A stretch of 64,000 bases of DNA from Psychrobacter urativorans (lineage in GTDB: Bacteria > Pseudomonadota > Gammaproteobacteria > Pseudomonadales > Moraxellaceae): NCBI RefSeq assembly GCF_904846695.1, contig NZ_CAJHBR010000001.1:248001-312000 (forward strand). The letters are read 5' to 3'. The notes below the pieces were generated by a model. The model did not search any database. It saw nothing but the letters and a program-made list of their open reading frames with translations, and had not been told where the DNA came from. The translations under genes and the position numbers were made by a program. Every line of letters starts with the position of its first letter. The stretch's first letter is position 1. This document shows, piece after piece, positions 1-8,633 of the stretch.

Positions 1-185
1 GCTATTACAACTATGGTAGCATTAACTGGCACTTTACTAATACTCATAACATAGACTGTTGCGCTTATAAAATAACCTTAGTGGAGACTTTAATTTCTAA
101 TTAACCACAGGTTACTGCGTTTGCGCTCTTTGGCTTTACTAGGTACCTTAAGCAAGTGCTATCTCTCTCAACAGCTAGGTTTATT

Positions 186-1682
186 ATGCGTGACATTTCT
201 GTGAATACTGCTACTAACGTTATTTATACGGGTGTTGCTGGTACAGGCAAGACTTATCAGTTGCTACAAATCGCTCAACAGTACACCGATCAGTTGCCAG
301 TTATTGACCATCAGCAACTGTTGGCGCAACTGCTACAGCCACTGAGCTGGCGAGAAGTCGTCTGTTTAGTCATGCTGGATTTACGAGCTGAGCAGCAGGA
401 TTTAGCAAAAGTACCTGAGATTGTAGCGCATGAGTTATTCATCGCTAAAGCGGCCCAAAATGCCCGAGCAAAAAACCTTAATAATACCGCTTGGTCAGTG
501 CTACAAATGTACAGTCCAGTAGACTCTAAAACTGTCAGCTGTGATAACCGTGCTAGCCAAGCTTACTTCGATAAAGATGAGAGTGGCGCTTGGTATTTAT
601 TGGCAGACAGTTTGCCATTATTGACTGATTTAGCGCAGCAGTTGACTGAGCTTAAACAAATGCAGGATGAGCAGCAGCCTAAACAAGGCCAAAGCTTTAG
701 CGCTCAAAGTAGTCAGCGTTTTAGTATGGTCAGCTTCCACCAAGCGTATGGTTATGAGGAGTTTGTAGAAGGTATTCGCCCAGTGCTCAGCGCCGGTACT
801 CAGAACCAGCAAAGCAGTCAAATGCACTATGATATCCAAGATGGGGCTTTTTTAAAGTTATGTCAGCGGGCAGCTAATGATCCTGAGCGGCGTTATGCGA
901 TGCTGATCGATGAGATCAATCGTGCTAATGTATCGCGAGTATTCGGCGAGCTGCTAAGCCTAATTGAGCCAGATAAACGTAGTGGTCAAGAGCAAGCTAT
1001 GCAAGTGAATTTGGCCTATTCTGGTCGAGCCTTTGCCGTGCCTAATAATCTTGATATCTATGCCACTATGAATACTCAGGATCACTCTTTAGCGCCACTC
1101 GATATGGCGATGCGACGCCGTTTTCGCTTTATCGATTGTCCGCCACGGCCAGAATTATTAGCGACTATCCAAGTGCCTGATAGCCTAGAGAATGAGCTTT
1201 CAAACCCGCCTAAACTATCAACTAATGCTGCTAATAATGCTCCTAATGAGCAAGCAGTGACAGTTATAGATTTAGCAAAAGTTTTGACTGGTTTAAATCA
1301 GCGTATCATACAAATATTAGGGCCAGAGGCACAATTGGGTCATGCTTTTTTATGGTCAGTGACGACTCTTAGCCAGTTACAAACCGCTCTTATTGAACAG
1401 ATTATCCCGCAATTGGCGCAAGCGACGGGGGGACAGTTGGCATTACTACAGTATCTATTTAATGATGAACAGCAACCTTTGTATGCGCAGTTTATTCAGG
1501 ATAGTCAGGCGCATTTTAATAGTCAAACTAACATTCAAGCTGGCTATAGTGACCCTATGTTCAATACCCAACAGGCGCTGTTAGGTCAGTCGATGGCCGC
1601 TAACAGCTATCAAGTTAATGCGCAGCTAGTTGCTAGAACAGGTACCTTCGCTAAGGCTAATGTTTATCAACGCTTATATTAA
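186..1682 (+). CDS. mcrB: McrB-like AAA+ GTPase subunit of a type IV restriction system
   Basis: This is the NTP-driven motor of an McrBC-type restriction complex, which in characterised members recognises modified DNA and translocates to trigger cleavage by McrC. Seen: Walker A GVAGTGKT at about residues 17-24, the McrB hallmark FHQAYGYEEFVEGIRP at about 181-196, Walker B LIDEINRANVSRVFGEL at about 240, and the sensor region MNTQDHSLAPLDMAMRRRF. There is no N-terminal DNA-binding domain as in E. coli McrB. Instead about 150 residues lie between Walker A and the FHQ motif, including a segment beginning LSWREVV. That insert may carry target recognition (inference). I chose the ATG at 186, which has AGG six bases upstream, over the in-frame GTG at 156. 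It is followed at 165 bp by mcrC on the same strand. Family assignment is firm; the modification recognised is unknown. Confidence 0.88.
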   Translation: MRDISVNTATNVIYTGVAGTGKTYQLLQIAQQYTDQLPVIDHQQLLAQLLQPLSWREVVCLVMLDLRAEQQDLAKVPEIVAHELFIAKAAQNARAKNLNNTAWSVLQMYSPVDSKTVSCDNRASQAYFDKDESGAWYLLADSLPLLTDLAQQLTELKQMQDEQQPKQGQSFSAQSSQRFSMVSFHQAYGYEEFVEGIRPVLSAGTQNQQSSQMHYDIQDGAFLKLCQRAANDPERRYAMLIDEINRANVSRVFGELLSLIEPDKRSGQEQAMQVNLAYSGRAFAVPNNLDIYATMNTQDHSLAPLDMAMRRRFRFIDCPPRPELLATIQVPDSLENELSNPPKLSTNAANNAPNEQAVTVIDLAKVLTGLNQRIIQILGPEAQLGHAFLWSVTTLSQLQTALIEQIIPQLAQATGGQLALLQYLFNDEQQPLYAQFIQDSQAHFNSQTNIQAGYSDPMFNTQQALLGQSMAANSYQVNAQLVARTGTFAKANVYQRLY

Positions 1683-1762
1683 TCCGACAGTAGCTATGAG
1701 AAATCATCAATACCTGTATATAGGGGGTGAGGTTTTCCAGCTATTAGCAACTATGATGATGC

Positions 1763-1816
1763 TCAAAACCATGCTGCTACCCAAAACCATACTAATACTC
1801 AAAAACATACGGTTAC
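1763..1816. repeat. Three degenerate 18-bp tandem units between mcrB and mcrC
   Basis: Units at 1763-1780, 1781-1798 and 1799-1816 share the pattern YCAAAACCATRCTRMTAC with a few changes. The period is a multiple of three. Read in the frame shared by mcrB and mcrC they encode a Gln/Asn/His/Thr-rich stretch (AQNHAATQNHTNTQKHTVT) flanked by in-frame stops at 1728, 1818 and 1845. The segment may be a decayed linker-like coding region or simply intergenic repeat expansion. Confidence 0.6.
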
Positions 1817-1847
1817 CTAGAACCCTAGTGATATGGATGAATCGTAG

Positions 1848-3503
1848 ATGCCAATAGATACTATCAATAGCCGTCAGCCCCAGCTTGCGTCAGTAAATAG
1901 ACGTGGCCCATCGACTAGCAAGCATCAACAAATTGGTTTAGAGACTTTAAATAATTTAATTATTATTGTGTTTGAGCATCAACGCTTGACGGCAAAAGAC
2001 TTTAGCCAAGCTAGCGATTTTAGTTGGTTATTAGCGCAAGAGTTTGAGGTATTCAGTTTGAAGCGCCAACGTGGGCAGTGGCAACTAAAAGTAGGGCATT
2101 ACATCGGTATCATCATGCTCCCTAGTGGTATGACTCTTGAGATACTGCCTAAGCCTATCGCTACTGACCATAACGCCAGCACTAATGGCACAAGCACTTA
2201 TGATATAGCGCTTACCCGACAGTGGGTGCAGCAAATGCTCAGTGATCTATTCGACAAGGATAATAACAGGTTACCGCATCGTAAAAACTTAGCTCAAATC
2301 AGTACTAACTTACAGCCTTTGCCCTCCTTACCGATGCAGCCTTTACCTTTGTCTGAGTGGCTAGTAAAACAGTTTTTACAGCTACTACCACGCTATCGGC
2401 CAGCCCATCATTATCAGGCAAGTGTTCAGAACAAGAGCATGCTACAAGGTAAATTACTGATTAAAGAACAACTGCGACGCAATGCTACGCAGCCGCATAA
2501 GTTCGTCAGCGAAGTTAGTAGTTTGAGTATAGACATGCTCAGCAATCGCTTGATAAAGAGTGCTTTAGTATTGCTTGAGCCGCTGGTGGTTCGATCATCG
2601 TGCTCTGAGCACTCTAATGGCTCAATAAGGATTTTGCCAGCACAGCCGCTACTGGCTTGGCAAGCGGTAACGGCCTGTAATCAATACGAGTTGCGCCAGC
2701 TCGATAGTTTATATTTATCAGCGAAGCGCCAGCTAGCTATGCAACCCTTAGCACGTGAACAGCTGCAAAGCGCTCAGCAGTTATTAGAGTGGGCCTACTG
2801 GCTGCTACAGAGGCAGCAGCTAGCTGTGCAGGTAGGTAACAGCTTGAGAGCCAACAACAGTGCTCTGGCGGCAGCTAGGCAGCCAAGGCTATGCATATTA
2901 TTCAACATGAACCAAGCTTTTGAGCAATGGGCCAGTTTACGCATCGCTATGAGTTTTGAGCAGCTCGATAATAATTATCAAACCTTATATCAGTCGCAGC
3001 ACAGTTGGCTAAGAGATAAGTGGGGTCAGAATTGTTTGTCTATGCGCCCCGATCTTTTGATTGGCAAGCGGTTTACTAGTACGAGTGATAGTCGTGATGT
3101 TGATGGCGTTGATGGTTTTTGCAACAATACTCATCTTAATACCAATGACAATGCTGACAATGCTGTTGATCAAAATCATCATCACCAGCTCAATGGTGCT
3201 CAAGACTCTTTTAACTGTAGTCATGTGATCGATATAAAATGGAAGGCTTTAGCACAGCCGTCAGCTATCAGTGCCAGTGACGCCTACCAGCTGACCAGCT
3301 ATGCCCAAGCTTATCAAGCTGAGCAAGTCTGGTTAGTTTATCCGGTTGCTAATGCTAGTATTAATAATATTCACCGACCTACTGTGTTGAAACAGCACAG
3401 GGCTACAGAGCACTCTGACCGTAGCCAGCAGGCAGAGTTATGGCTAATGCCGTTTAATGTCCTAACCGCCACCTTAAATGACTGGCCGCTAGTGACAAAG
3501 TAG
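1848..3503 (+). CDS. mcrC: McrC-like endonuclease subunit of a type IV restriction system
   Basis: McrC supplies the nuclease of the McrBC complex and stimulates McrB hydrolysis (family knowledge). Seen: an N-terminal beta-rich region of about 100 residues containing GHYIGIIMLPSGMTLEILPK, typical of McrC, a helical middle, and a C-terminal PD-(D/E)xK nuclease core with RPDLLIGKR at about residue 395, VIDIKWKAL at about 460 and the trailing QLTSYAQAY. The two catalytic strands are separated by about 50 Asp/Asn/His-rich residues (3080-3215), an unusual low-complexity insert. At 551 aa it is longer than E. coli McrC (about 350 aa). The first ATG has only a weak ribosome site. Same strand and same frame as mcrB, 165 bp downstream; I infer one operon. 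Confidence 0.85.
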   Translation: MPIDTINSRQPQLASVNRRGPSTSKHQQIGLETLNNLIIIVFEHQRLTAKDFSQASDFSWLLAQEFEVFSLKRQRGQWQLKVGHYIGIIMLPSGMTLEILPKPIATDHNASTNGTSTYDIALTRQWVQQMLSDLFDKDNNRLPHRKNLAQISTNLQPLPSLPMQPLPLSEWLVKQFLQLLPRYRPAHHYQASVQNKSMLQGKLLIKEQLRRNATQPHKFVSEVSSLSIDMLSNRLIKSALVLLEPLVVRSSCSEHSNGSIRILPAQPLLAWQAVTACNQYELRQLDSLYLSAKRQLAMQPLAREQLQSAQQLLEWAYWLLQRQQLAVQVGNSLRANNSALAAARQPRLCILFNMNQAFEQWASLRIAMSFEQLDNNYQTLYQSQHSWLRDKWGQNCLSMRPDLLIGKRFTSTSDSRDVDGVDGFCNNTHLNTNDNADNAVDQNHHHQLNGAQDSFNCSHVIDIKWKALAQPSAISASDAYQLTSYAQAYQAEQVWLVYPVANASINNIHRPTVLKQHRATEHSDRSQQAELWLMPFNVLTATLNDWPLVTK

Positions 3504-3574
3504 AGCCTATTAACCATAGAATTGCGGTTTTAATAAAAAAATAGCTTTTATTTTAAAATAATTGAAAATAGGTG

Positions 3575-3603
3575 TTGACAGGGAGGCCATAAGCCCTTAA
3601 TAT
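3575..3603 (+). promoter_or_regulatory. Sigma-70 promoter of the tRNA operon
   Basis: A consensus -35 TTGACA (3575-3580) is separated by exactly 17 bases from TAATAT (3598-3603). It lies about 90 bp before tRNA-Pro, on the same strand as all three tRNAs. Transcription would start near 3610. Confidence 0.85.
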
Positions 3604-3690
3604 GTGCACCTCGATAGCGAGGAACGTTAACCAGTTAGCAGCACTATTAACCAGTTAATACAATCGTTTTATCGAGGTAATAGAGAACAT

Positions 3691-3767
<77 letters not shown>

Positions 3768-3775
3768 TCTATTTT

Positions 3776-3797
3776 AAGAGCCTTACAGGCTTTTTTT
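3776..3797 (+). terminator. Rho-independent terminator after tRNA-Pro
   Basis: The stem AAGAGCC / GGCTTTT (one G-U pair) with loop TTACA is followed by a T run, nine bases past the tRNA-Pro CCA. It may end or attenuate transcription before tRNA-Arg. Confidence 0.6.
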
Positions 3798-3850
3798 ATG
3801 TATAAAGGTTTAGTTGTTTATAAGCCTAGATAGGTAAAAAGCCCTTAAGA

Positions 3851-3927
3851 GCGCCTGTAGCTCAGCTGGATAGAGCATCTCCCTTCTAAGGAGGTGGCCG
3901 CAGGTTCGAATCCTGCCAGGCGCACCA
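3851..3927 (+). tRNA. tRNA-Arg (anticodon TCT)
   Basis: A 77-nt cloverleaf with acceptor arms GCGCCTG and CAGGCGC, anticodon loop CTTCTAA between TCTCC and GGAGG giving TCT, T-arm GGTTCGAATCC and encoded CCA. It decodes the AGA/AGG arginine codons. Confidence 0.97.
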
Positions 3928-3966
3928 TTTAGCCTGAAAATATTGCCTATTATTGGCAACAGTTAT

Positions 3967-4043
3967 GGCGGTTGTAGCTCAGTTGGTAGAGCCCCGGGTT
4001 GTGATCTCGGTTGTCGTGGGTTCGAGTCCCATCAGTCGCCCCA
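3967..4043 (+). tRNA. tRNA-His (anticodon GTG)
   Basis: A 77-nt cloverleaf that includes the extra 5' G(-1) typical of tRNA-His, opposite discriminator C. Acceptor arms are GCGGTTG and CAGTCGC, the anticodon loop is TTGTGAT giving GTG, and CCA is encoded. Third tRNA of the cluster. Confidence 0.96.
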
Positions 4044-4085
4044 TATTTTATTCTGTATAGTTCATTGAATTTATAAAACACCATT

Positions 4086-4107
4086 TGCCTCTTTTGGCAT
4101 TTTTTTT
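4086..4107 (+). terminator. Terminator of the tRNA operon
   Basis: A short stem TGCC / GGCA with loop TCTTTT is followed by eight Ts, about 40 bp after tRNA-His. The stem is only four pairs, but position and T run fit. Confidence 0.55.
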
Positions 4108-4344
4108 CGTCTGCGTTTTTAGTTGCTCCCTCTACTCTCAGTTGCCAGTATATTTAAAGTATTGGTCATCAGCCTCATTTATCAAACCTTGCTATATTTA
4201 CCCCTCTAAATTTAACCGATATGCAGCGTACTTATATTCTTACTTAAAGTCCAAAATAAGCGATTTACCTTGTATGATGGCTATTGAGTAGTTTATTTTG
4301 CTATGGTTGACTAATCAGTCAAGACACCATTAAGGAAGTAGGTT
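4108..4344. other. Intergenic region before the araC-type gene
   Basis: A small open frame here (to 4291) has a composition like out-of-frame sequence and starts inside the tRNA terminator. I do not regard it as a gene. No clear promoter was recognised. Confidence 0.5.
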
Positions 4345-5280
4345 ATGGACGCACTGAGTGTATTACTACAAGAAGTGCATTTGATTGAAACAAAATATCA
4401 CCGTTTAAATGGTTGTGGTGATTGGTCTTATTCTTTTTCTAGAAAAGACACTATTATGTTTTATTTAGTACTATCTGGTAGCTTCTGTATTGATATAGGC
4501 AATGAAGTACGACAAGCGAATACTGGTGATACGATTATGATTTCTAACGCCACTCAGCACGTGAGTTATGCGTCACATCACAATGGCGATAACGCCAAAC
4601 CTTTAGATGACTTACTGACTATTGATGACAGTGATATCCTGCAACTTAATAGTGGCGATGATAACAATGCTTGCTTAATATTGATTGAATGCCAGTACGA
4701 TAAACAAATGATTCGTCCTTTATTATCAGTATTACCCTCTATGTTGCCAGAGCTAGGGGTCAAATCAGATGGTCGCTTCGGCGTTATGGATGTAGAGGTT
4801 AAGCTATTAGCCTTAGAGTCTGAGCATCAGCGTATGGGCAAGACAGCGGTGATCAATCATTGGGCTAGTATTATGATGATTGAATGTTTACGCACTTATA
4901 TAGAGAGCTTGCCTGAGGCTACAGACAGCTGGTTACAAGCCATGAAAGATCCCTATCTGGCCAAAGCACTAGCAGCGATGCATGATGCGCCTAATAACAA
5001 TTGGACTATTCATAGGCTTGCGGAAGTCGCTGGCATGTCACGATCGAGCTTTGCGCAAAGATTTAAGGACGTAGTGGGCATGCCGCCACTGACTTACTTG
5101 ATTGATTACCGACTACGGCTAGCAGCACGCTATTTACGCTTGCAACAGAACAGCATTAGCCGGATTAGTGAGTTAGTAGGTTACGCTTCAGACTCAACTT
5201 TTAGCCAAGCATTCAAACGCGTTTATGGGGTTTCGCCAAAAGCTTATCGTCAGAAGTATCGCCAAAAGCTAATCTCCTAA
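4345..5280 (+). CDS. AraC/XylS-family transcriptional regulator with N-terminal cupin
   Basis: A DNA-binding regulator of 311 aa. The N-terminal half has a cupin-like effector domain (FYLVLSGSFCIDIGNEVRQ, then GDTIMISNATQHV at about residues 38-75). The C-terminal 100 residues form the double helix-turn-helix of the family: WTIHRLAEVAGMSRSSFAQR and, in the second motif, SRISELVGYASDSTFSQAFK followed by the conserved YGVSPKAYR. The start ATG has AAGGAAG seven bases upstream. It stands alone between the tRNA cluster and an unrelated gene, so its targets and effector cannot be read from context. Cupin-type AraC proteins often control stress or catabolic genes (family knowledge). The family call is secure. 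Confidence 0.92.
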   Translation: MDALSVLLQEVHLIETKYHRLNGCGDWSYSFSRKDTIMFYLVLSGSFCIDIGNEVRQANTGDTIMISNATQHVSYASHHNGDNAKPLDDLLTIDDSDILQLNSGDDNNACLILIECQYDKQMIRPLLSVLPSMLPELGVKSDGRFGVMDVEVKLLALESEHQRMGKTAVINHWASIMMIECLRTYIESLPEATDSWLQAMKDPYLAKALAAMHDAPNNNWTIHRLAEVAGMSRSSFAQRFKDVVGMPPLTYLIDYRLRLAARYLRLQQNSISRISELVGYASDSTFSQAFKRVYGVSPKAYRQKYRQKLIS

Positions 5281-5391
5281 GGATCGATGCGGTGATCGAA
5301 GGTTCAACACGGCCTAGTAGTTCTATTTTATTTACACGGATCAATGGCTCTTAGTCAGTAGCTTTGACTATTGAGGCAAGCTACTAAAGCC

Positions 5392-5432
5392 ATAGCGTTA
5401 AGGTGTTTTTTAAGCCTTAACGCTATTTTTTT
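5392..5432 (+). terminator. Strong terminator after the araC-type gene
   Basis: The stem GCGTTAAGG (5395-5403) pairs with CCTTAACGC (5415-5423), extended by AT pairs, and is followed by a T7 run. Confidence 0.85.
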
Positions 5433-5481
5433 GTCGCTGTTAAAGCAATTGCTGCTGGCTGAGTCTTTGCTAGTAGCACAG

Positions 5482-5510
5482 CTGACAAGCTAAGTCAGTT
5501 AAGGTACTAT
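5482..5510 (+). promoter_or_regulatory. Possible sigma-70 promoter for the 357-aa protein gene
   Basis: CTGACA (5482-5487) and TACTAT (5505-5510) are 17 bases apart, about 75 bp before the start codon at 5588. Both hexamers deviate at one or two positions from consensus. Confidence 0.4.
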
Positions 5511-5587
5511 AGAGCAGTTAATTCACTCATATATATTGTATGATCGCTATTTAGACAATCTACATTTTTGACTGGTGATAGTAAGTT

Positions 5588-6661
5588 ATGACTCGACCCA
5601 TTTTGAAGAGCAGCGCCAAAGTAGCGCTTACCAATAGCAATGAGGCCGCAACTGCCGACATTATCGTAGAGGGGCTTGGCTGTGCAGACTTGACTACTAC
5701 GCAACACGATTCGCTGAGCTTAGCGTCAGCAGTATTGAATAAAGCTGAGCTGTTAGCGTTGTTCACTTTGCCTGAAGCGTTTAGTGCTAATGTTAATACG
5801 GATGTGAGCGCTGCTATTAATAGTGCCGCTGCTGTCACTTTAGTTGATGCTGAGATTAACAAAGATACTATCGAATTAACGGTCGCTGAGCAGCGTTTAG
5901 CGCTTTATCATCGCCAGCATCAGCGTACTCGGTTATTGTATCAAGCCTCTGCTAGTAGTCGGCCAACTTATCTAGTCCAAAATCTAAAAACGCAATTTGT
6001 AGAATATCAGCAATATTTACTAGCACAGCAGCTAGATAAACGTGGGCTTATCGATATCGATGCCATCGAGCGTTTGTGGCAGCAGCTGCATGTAGTGGAT
6101 GACATCATCGCTGATATAGTGCGTCATATGCCCGCTCAACAGCCCGCAGGCTGGCAATTGACGGCGCAAGATGGGCACAATCCTCTAAGTATGCCTACTG
6201 TTGGCAAGCTCAAACACTTGAAGCCGATAGCCGACTTAGCTAGTCTTAACAGTTACGTGCTCAGTCATTTTGGCGTTAGTAGCTTTACTTATGATCGTGG
6301 CTATTATATTGGTCATGTGGTCGGCTATTTATTCAGCTGTTATTTCTGTGCTCATCTGTCCATCAATTATGGGGTGACTGCACTTGGCGAGCATGTGGTA
6401 CTGGATTTTGATTATGCTAGCCTTGACACTCCTTATATGGTGCGCTTACTTCAAGGACTTGATGGCTACTGCAAAAAACGTATTTATCAGCTGGCGGTTA
6501 TCTGTGCCAGGTTAAGTGTTTATGCTTCTGATAAGCGTATTGAAAGAATGTTGATCGCTGAGGTTAATGATTTTGATAAAAAACTACAACAGCAGCACTT
6601 AGATGTTTTATTATTGCAAGGAGTAATGCCTGAGAGCAGTGATCCGACGCCTCTTTTTTGA
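5588..6661 (+). CDS. Protein of unknown function, 357 aa
   Basis: I do not recognise this protein. It starts with an Ala/Ser/Thr-rich, signal-less region of about 95 residues, followed by a predicted helical part (AEQRLALYHRQHQRTRLLYQ). The C-terminal half is more ordered and contains GVSSFTYDRGYYIGHVVGYL, a Cys pair in FSCYFCAHL at about residue 256 and DGYCKKRIYQLAVICARLS. One short hydrophobic stretch lies around 250-260, too polar for a confident membrane span. It begins about 70 bp after a promoter-like sequence, has a GGTGAT-like ribosome site, and lies 166 bp before gspF on the same strand. A link to secretion is only positional. Codon use and length suggest a real gene. Confidence 0.75.
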   Translation: MTRPILKSSAKVALTNSNEAATADIIVEGLGCADLTTTQHDSLSLASAVLNKAELLALFTLPEAFSANVNTDVSAAINSAAAVTLVDAEINKDTIELTVAEQRLALYHRQHQRTRLLYQASASSRPTYLVQNLKTQFVEYQQYLLAQQLDKRGLIDIDAIERLWQQLHVVDDIIADIVRHMPAQQPAGWQLTAQDGHNPLSMPTVGKLKHLKPIADLASLNSYVLSHFGVSSFTYDRGYYIGHVVGYLFSCYFCAHLSINYGVTALGEHVVLDFDYASLDTPYMVRLLQGLDGYCKKRIYQLAVICARLSVYASDKRIERMLIAEVNDFDKKLQQQHLDVLLLQGVMPESSDPTPLF

Positions 6662-6827
6662 CTATAAGTTTTGCTTCTAAAGCGCCAGTTGCCGTTTGAC
6701 TATTTAATGGCAATCTACCTATTAACTAATTATGAACTGACGATTTATCTACAAACGGTTGAGCGCTAGGTATAAAAGAGCTAATCGCTACCGTCTTTTG
6801 CCCACTTGCTTTAGGATAATCAAAGCT

Positions 6828-8030
6828 ATGCCTGCTTATCATTATAAGGCCCTTGATGATCAAGGAGCCGTTCAAAAAGGCTTGCTTGAGGGTGATTCTG
6901 CGCGACAAATACGTCAGCAGCTACGTGATAAGCAGTGGACCCCAGTCGATGTTAGCGCTGTCAATGATAAGCACAGTAAACATAAAAGCCGCTATAAGAA
7001 ACCTTCTGCTTATGAGCTGGCACTACTGACCCGTCAATTATCAGTCCTACTTGCGGCCGGCATTCCCCTAGAAGAAACCCTCGCTGCTGTCGCCAAACAA
7101 TCCCCCAAGACCCATATTAAGTCTTTGATGCTAGCGGTGCGTGCGCATGTACTAGAGGGCTTGAGTTTAGCTCGATCCTTACAACAAGCCGCCAGTTTCC
7201 CACCGCTATACATTGCTACTATTGCTGCTGGGGAGAAATCTGGACACCTTGATCTGATCCTTAATCAGCTGGCAGATTACACCGAAAACCGCTTTGCACT
7301 GCAAAAGAAGATCCAAGGTGCTATGGTTTATCCTATCGTCTTGATGGTTATGGCTTTGGCGGTGATTATGGGTTTGATGAGCTTTGTAGTCCCCAAAATA
7401 GTCAAAGTATTTGAGCAATCTGAGCAAGCGCTACCATTAATCACTCAAATCGTGCTGTCCTTGTCTAACTTAATCACTCAATGGTGGTGGTTAATGCTGA
7501 TAGTTTTAGCCAGTATTAGCTTATTATTCTATCGTTTTGCGCAGACGCAAGCAGGCAAGCTAACCTTAGATAGCTTAGTCCTCAGATTGCCGATATTGGC
7601 ACGTTTATCTAAAGGTCTTAATGCGGCGCGTTTCGCTAGTACTCTGGCGATATTAGTGCGCTCAGGCGTACCGCTAATCGAAGCACTACACATTGGTGCG
7701 GCTGTTACTACTAACTTACATATTCAACGCAATATCATTACCGCCGCTGATCGGGTTACTGAAGGGGCAAGCTTATCCAGCCAATTGGAAAAATCCAGTT
7801 ATTTTCCACCGATGATGGTACAGATGATCAAAAGTGGCGAAAACTCAGGCGAGCTTGAAAACATGCTTAGTCGAGCGGCAAACATGCAAGAAGCTGAAGC
7901 CACGAATTTTATTAGTACTTTATTATCCTTACTAGAGCCGCTAATGTTAGTGCTGATGGGGGTAGTAGTAATGATTATCGTCATGGCCGTCATGCTACCT
8001 ATCGTTAATATGAATGACTTAGCAGGCTGA
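6828..8030 (+). CDS. gspF: Type II secretion system inner-membrane protein GspF
   Basis: The polytopic platform protein of the type II secretion system, which links the ATPase to pseudopilus assembly. Seen: the start MPAYHYKALDDQGAVQKG, standard for GspF, two T2SSF repeats each with a LxRQLxxLLxAGIPL-like core (LLTRQLSVLLAAGIPLEETL near residue 65, FASTLAILVRSGVPLIEAL near 270), and three hydrophobic segments at about 167-190, 220-236 and 364-392. With the ATG at 6828 (TTAGGAT upstream) the protein is 400 aa, the usual length; an in-frame TTG at 6759 would add 23 atypical residues. gspG follows after about 600 bp. The PilC pilus homologue is similar, but the N-terminus and neighbouring gspG favour GspF. 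Confidence 0.9.
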   Translation: MPAYHYKALDDQGAVQKGLLEGDSARQIRQQLRDKQWTPVDVSAVNDKHSKHKSRYKKPSAYELALLTRQLSVLLAAGIPLEETLAAVAKQSPKTHIKSLMLAVRAHVLEGLSLARSLQQAASFPPLYIATIAAGEKSGHLDLILNQLADYTENRFALQKKIQGAMVYPIVLMVMALAVIMGLMSFVVPKIVKVFEQSEQALPLITQIVLSLSNLITQWWWLMLIVLASISLLFYRFAQTQAGKLTLDSLVLRLPILARLSKGLNAARFASTLAILVRSGVPLIEALHIGAAVTTNLHIQRNIITAADRVTEGASLSSQLEKSSYFPPMMVQMIKSGENSGELENMLSRAANMQEAEATNFISTLLSLLEPLMLVLMGVVVMIIVMAVMLPIVNMNDLAG

Positions 8031-8633
8031 TACCTACTACGGCGCACTAAGTTGACTCAATAGCGAAAATGGCCCAGTCAAATCAGCCAATATCTTCTAA
8101 AGATTATAGCTGGCCTATAACCCTTGTATAATTAATCCTCATTAACCACCCCTTTAGACTCACTCCTCTATATAGCGGATATTTACCGCTAAAGTCCCAA
8201 ATAGCATCGATAGCTTTGACGGCTGTTCAATAGGGATGTGCAGGCAAAATCTAGATAAATAGCACCCAGCAGTAAGCCTGTATCTAGTACTGAGCAGCGA
8301 CGGCATTCCTATACTTTCTATTACAGATGTTTTACTTAATTTAGCTTTAGGTTTCTTAAGCTTTACTTACTGTATTAGATTGATGCTTGATAAGGGTTTT
8401 TACTATTACTAGCCAATTCATTGGTTTATAGTGGCCAATGTCAGGTTGTTGTCATGTATAGCTGTGGTTTTAGTAATGAGTAATCACTGATAGCATTAAA
8501 GACCAATAAGGTATCAATAATAGCTGTCAGAGGTAGAGAACAAAGGTAGATAAATTTAAAACCATGGTCTATAGTGACTAAGGTCTAATTATTTATTTCA
8601 GTATGAACTACTACAAGAGTGACGACATCAGTG
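8031..8633. other. Non-coding stretch between gspF and gspG
   Basis: About 600 bp without a credible gene, RNA or terminator. A TATAAT-like hexamer lies near 8127, but no good -35 was found at the right distance. The length argues that gspG has its own promoter. Confidence 0.5.

Noticed and set aside
156..185. Upstream GTG start for mcrB
   Set aside because: ATG 186 has a better-placed AGG and the ten extra residues add nothing conserved.
1630..1857. Open frame bridging the mcrB end and mcrC start
   Set aside because: It runs out of frame with both genes and its Leu/Ile/Met-rich repeats are an alternative reading of the 18-bp array.
4085..4291. Small plus-strand open frame after the tRNA cluster
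   Set aside because: It starts within the tRNA terminator, lacks a ribosome site and its hydrophobic, Ser/Tyr-rich composition looks like chance translation of AT-rich DNA.
6759..6827. TTG start adding 23 residues to GspF
   Set aside because: The family begins at the equivalent of MPAYHYKALD, and that ATG has a ribosome site.
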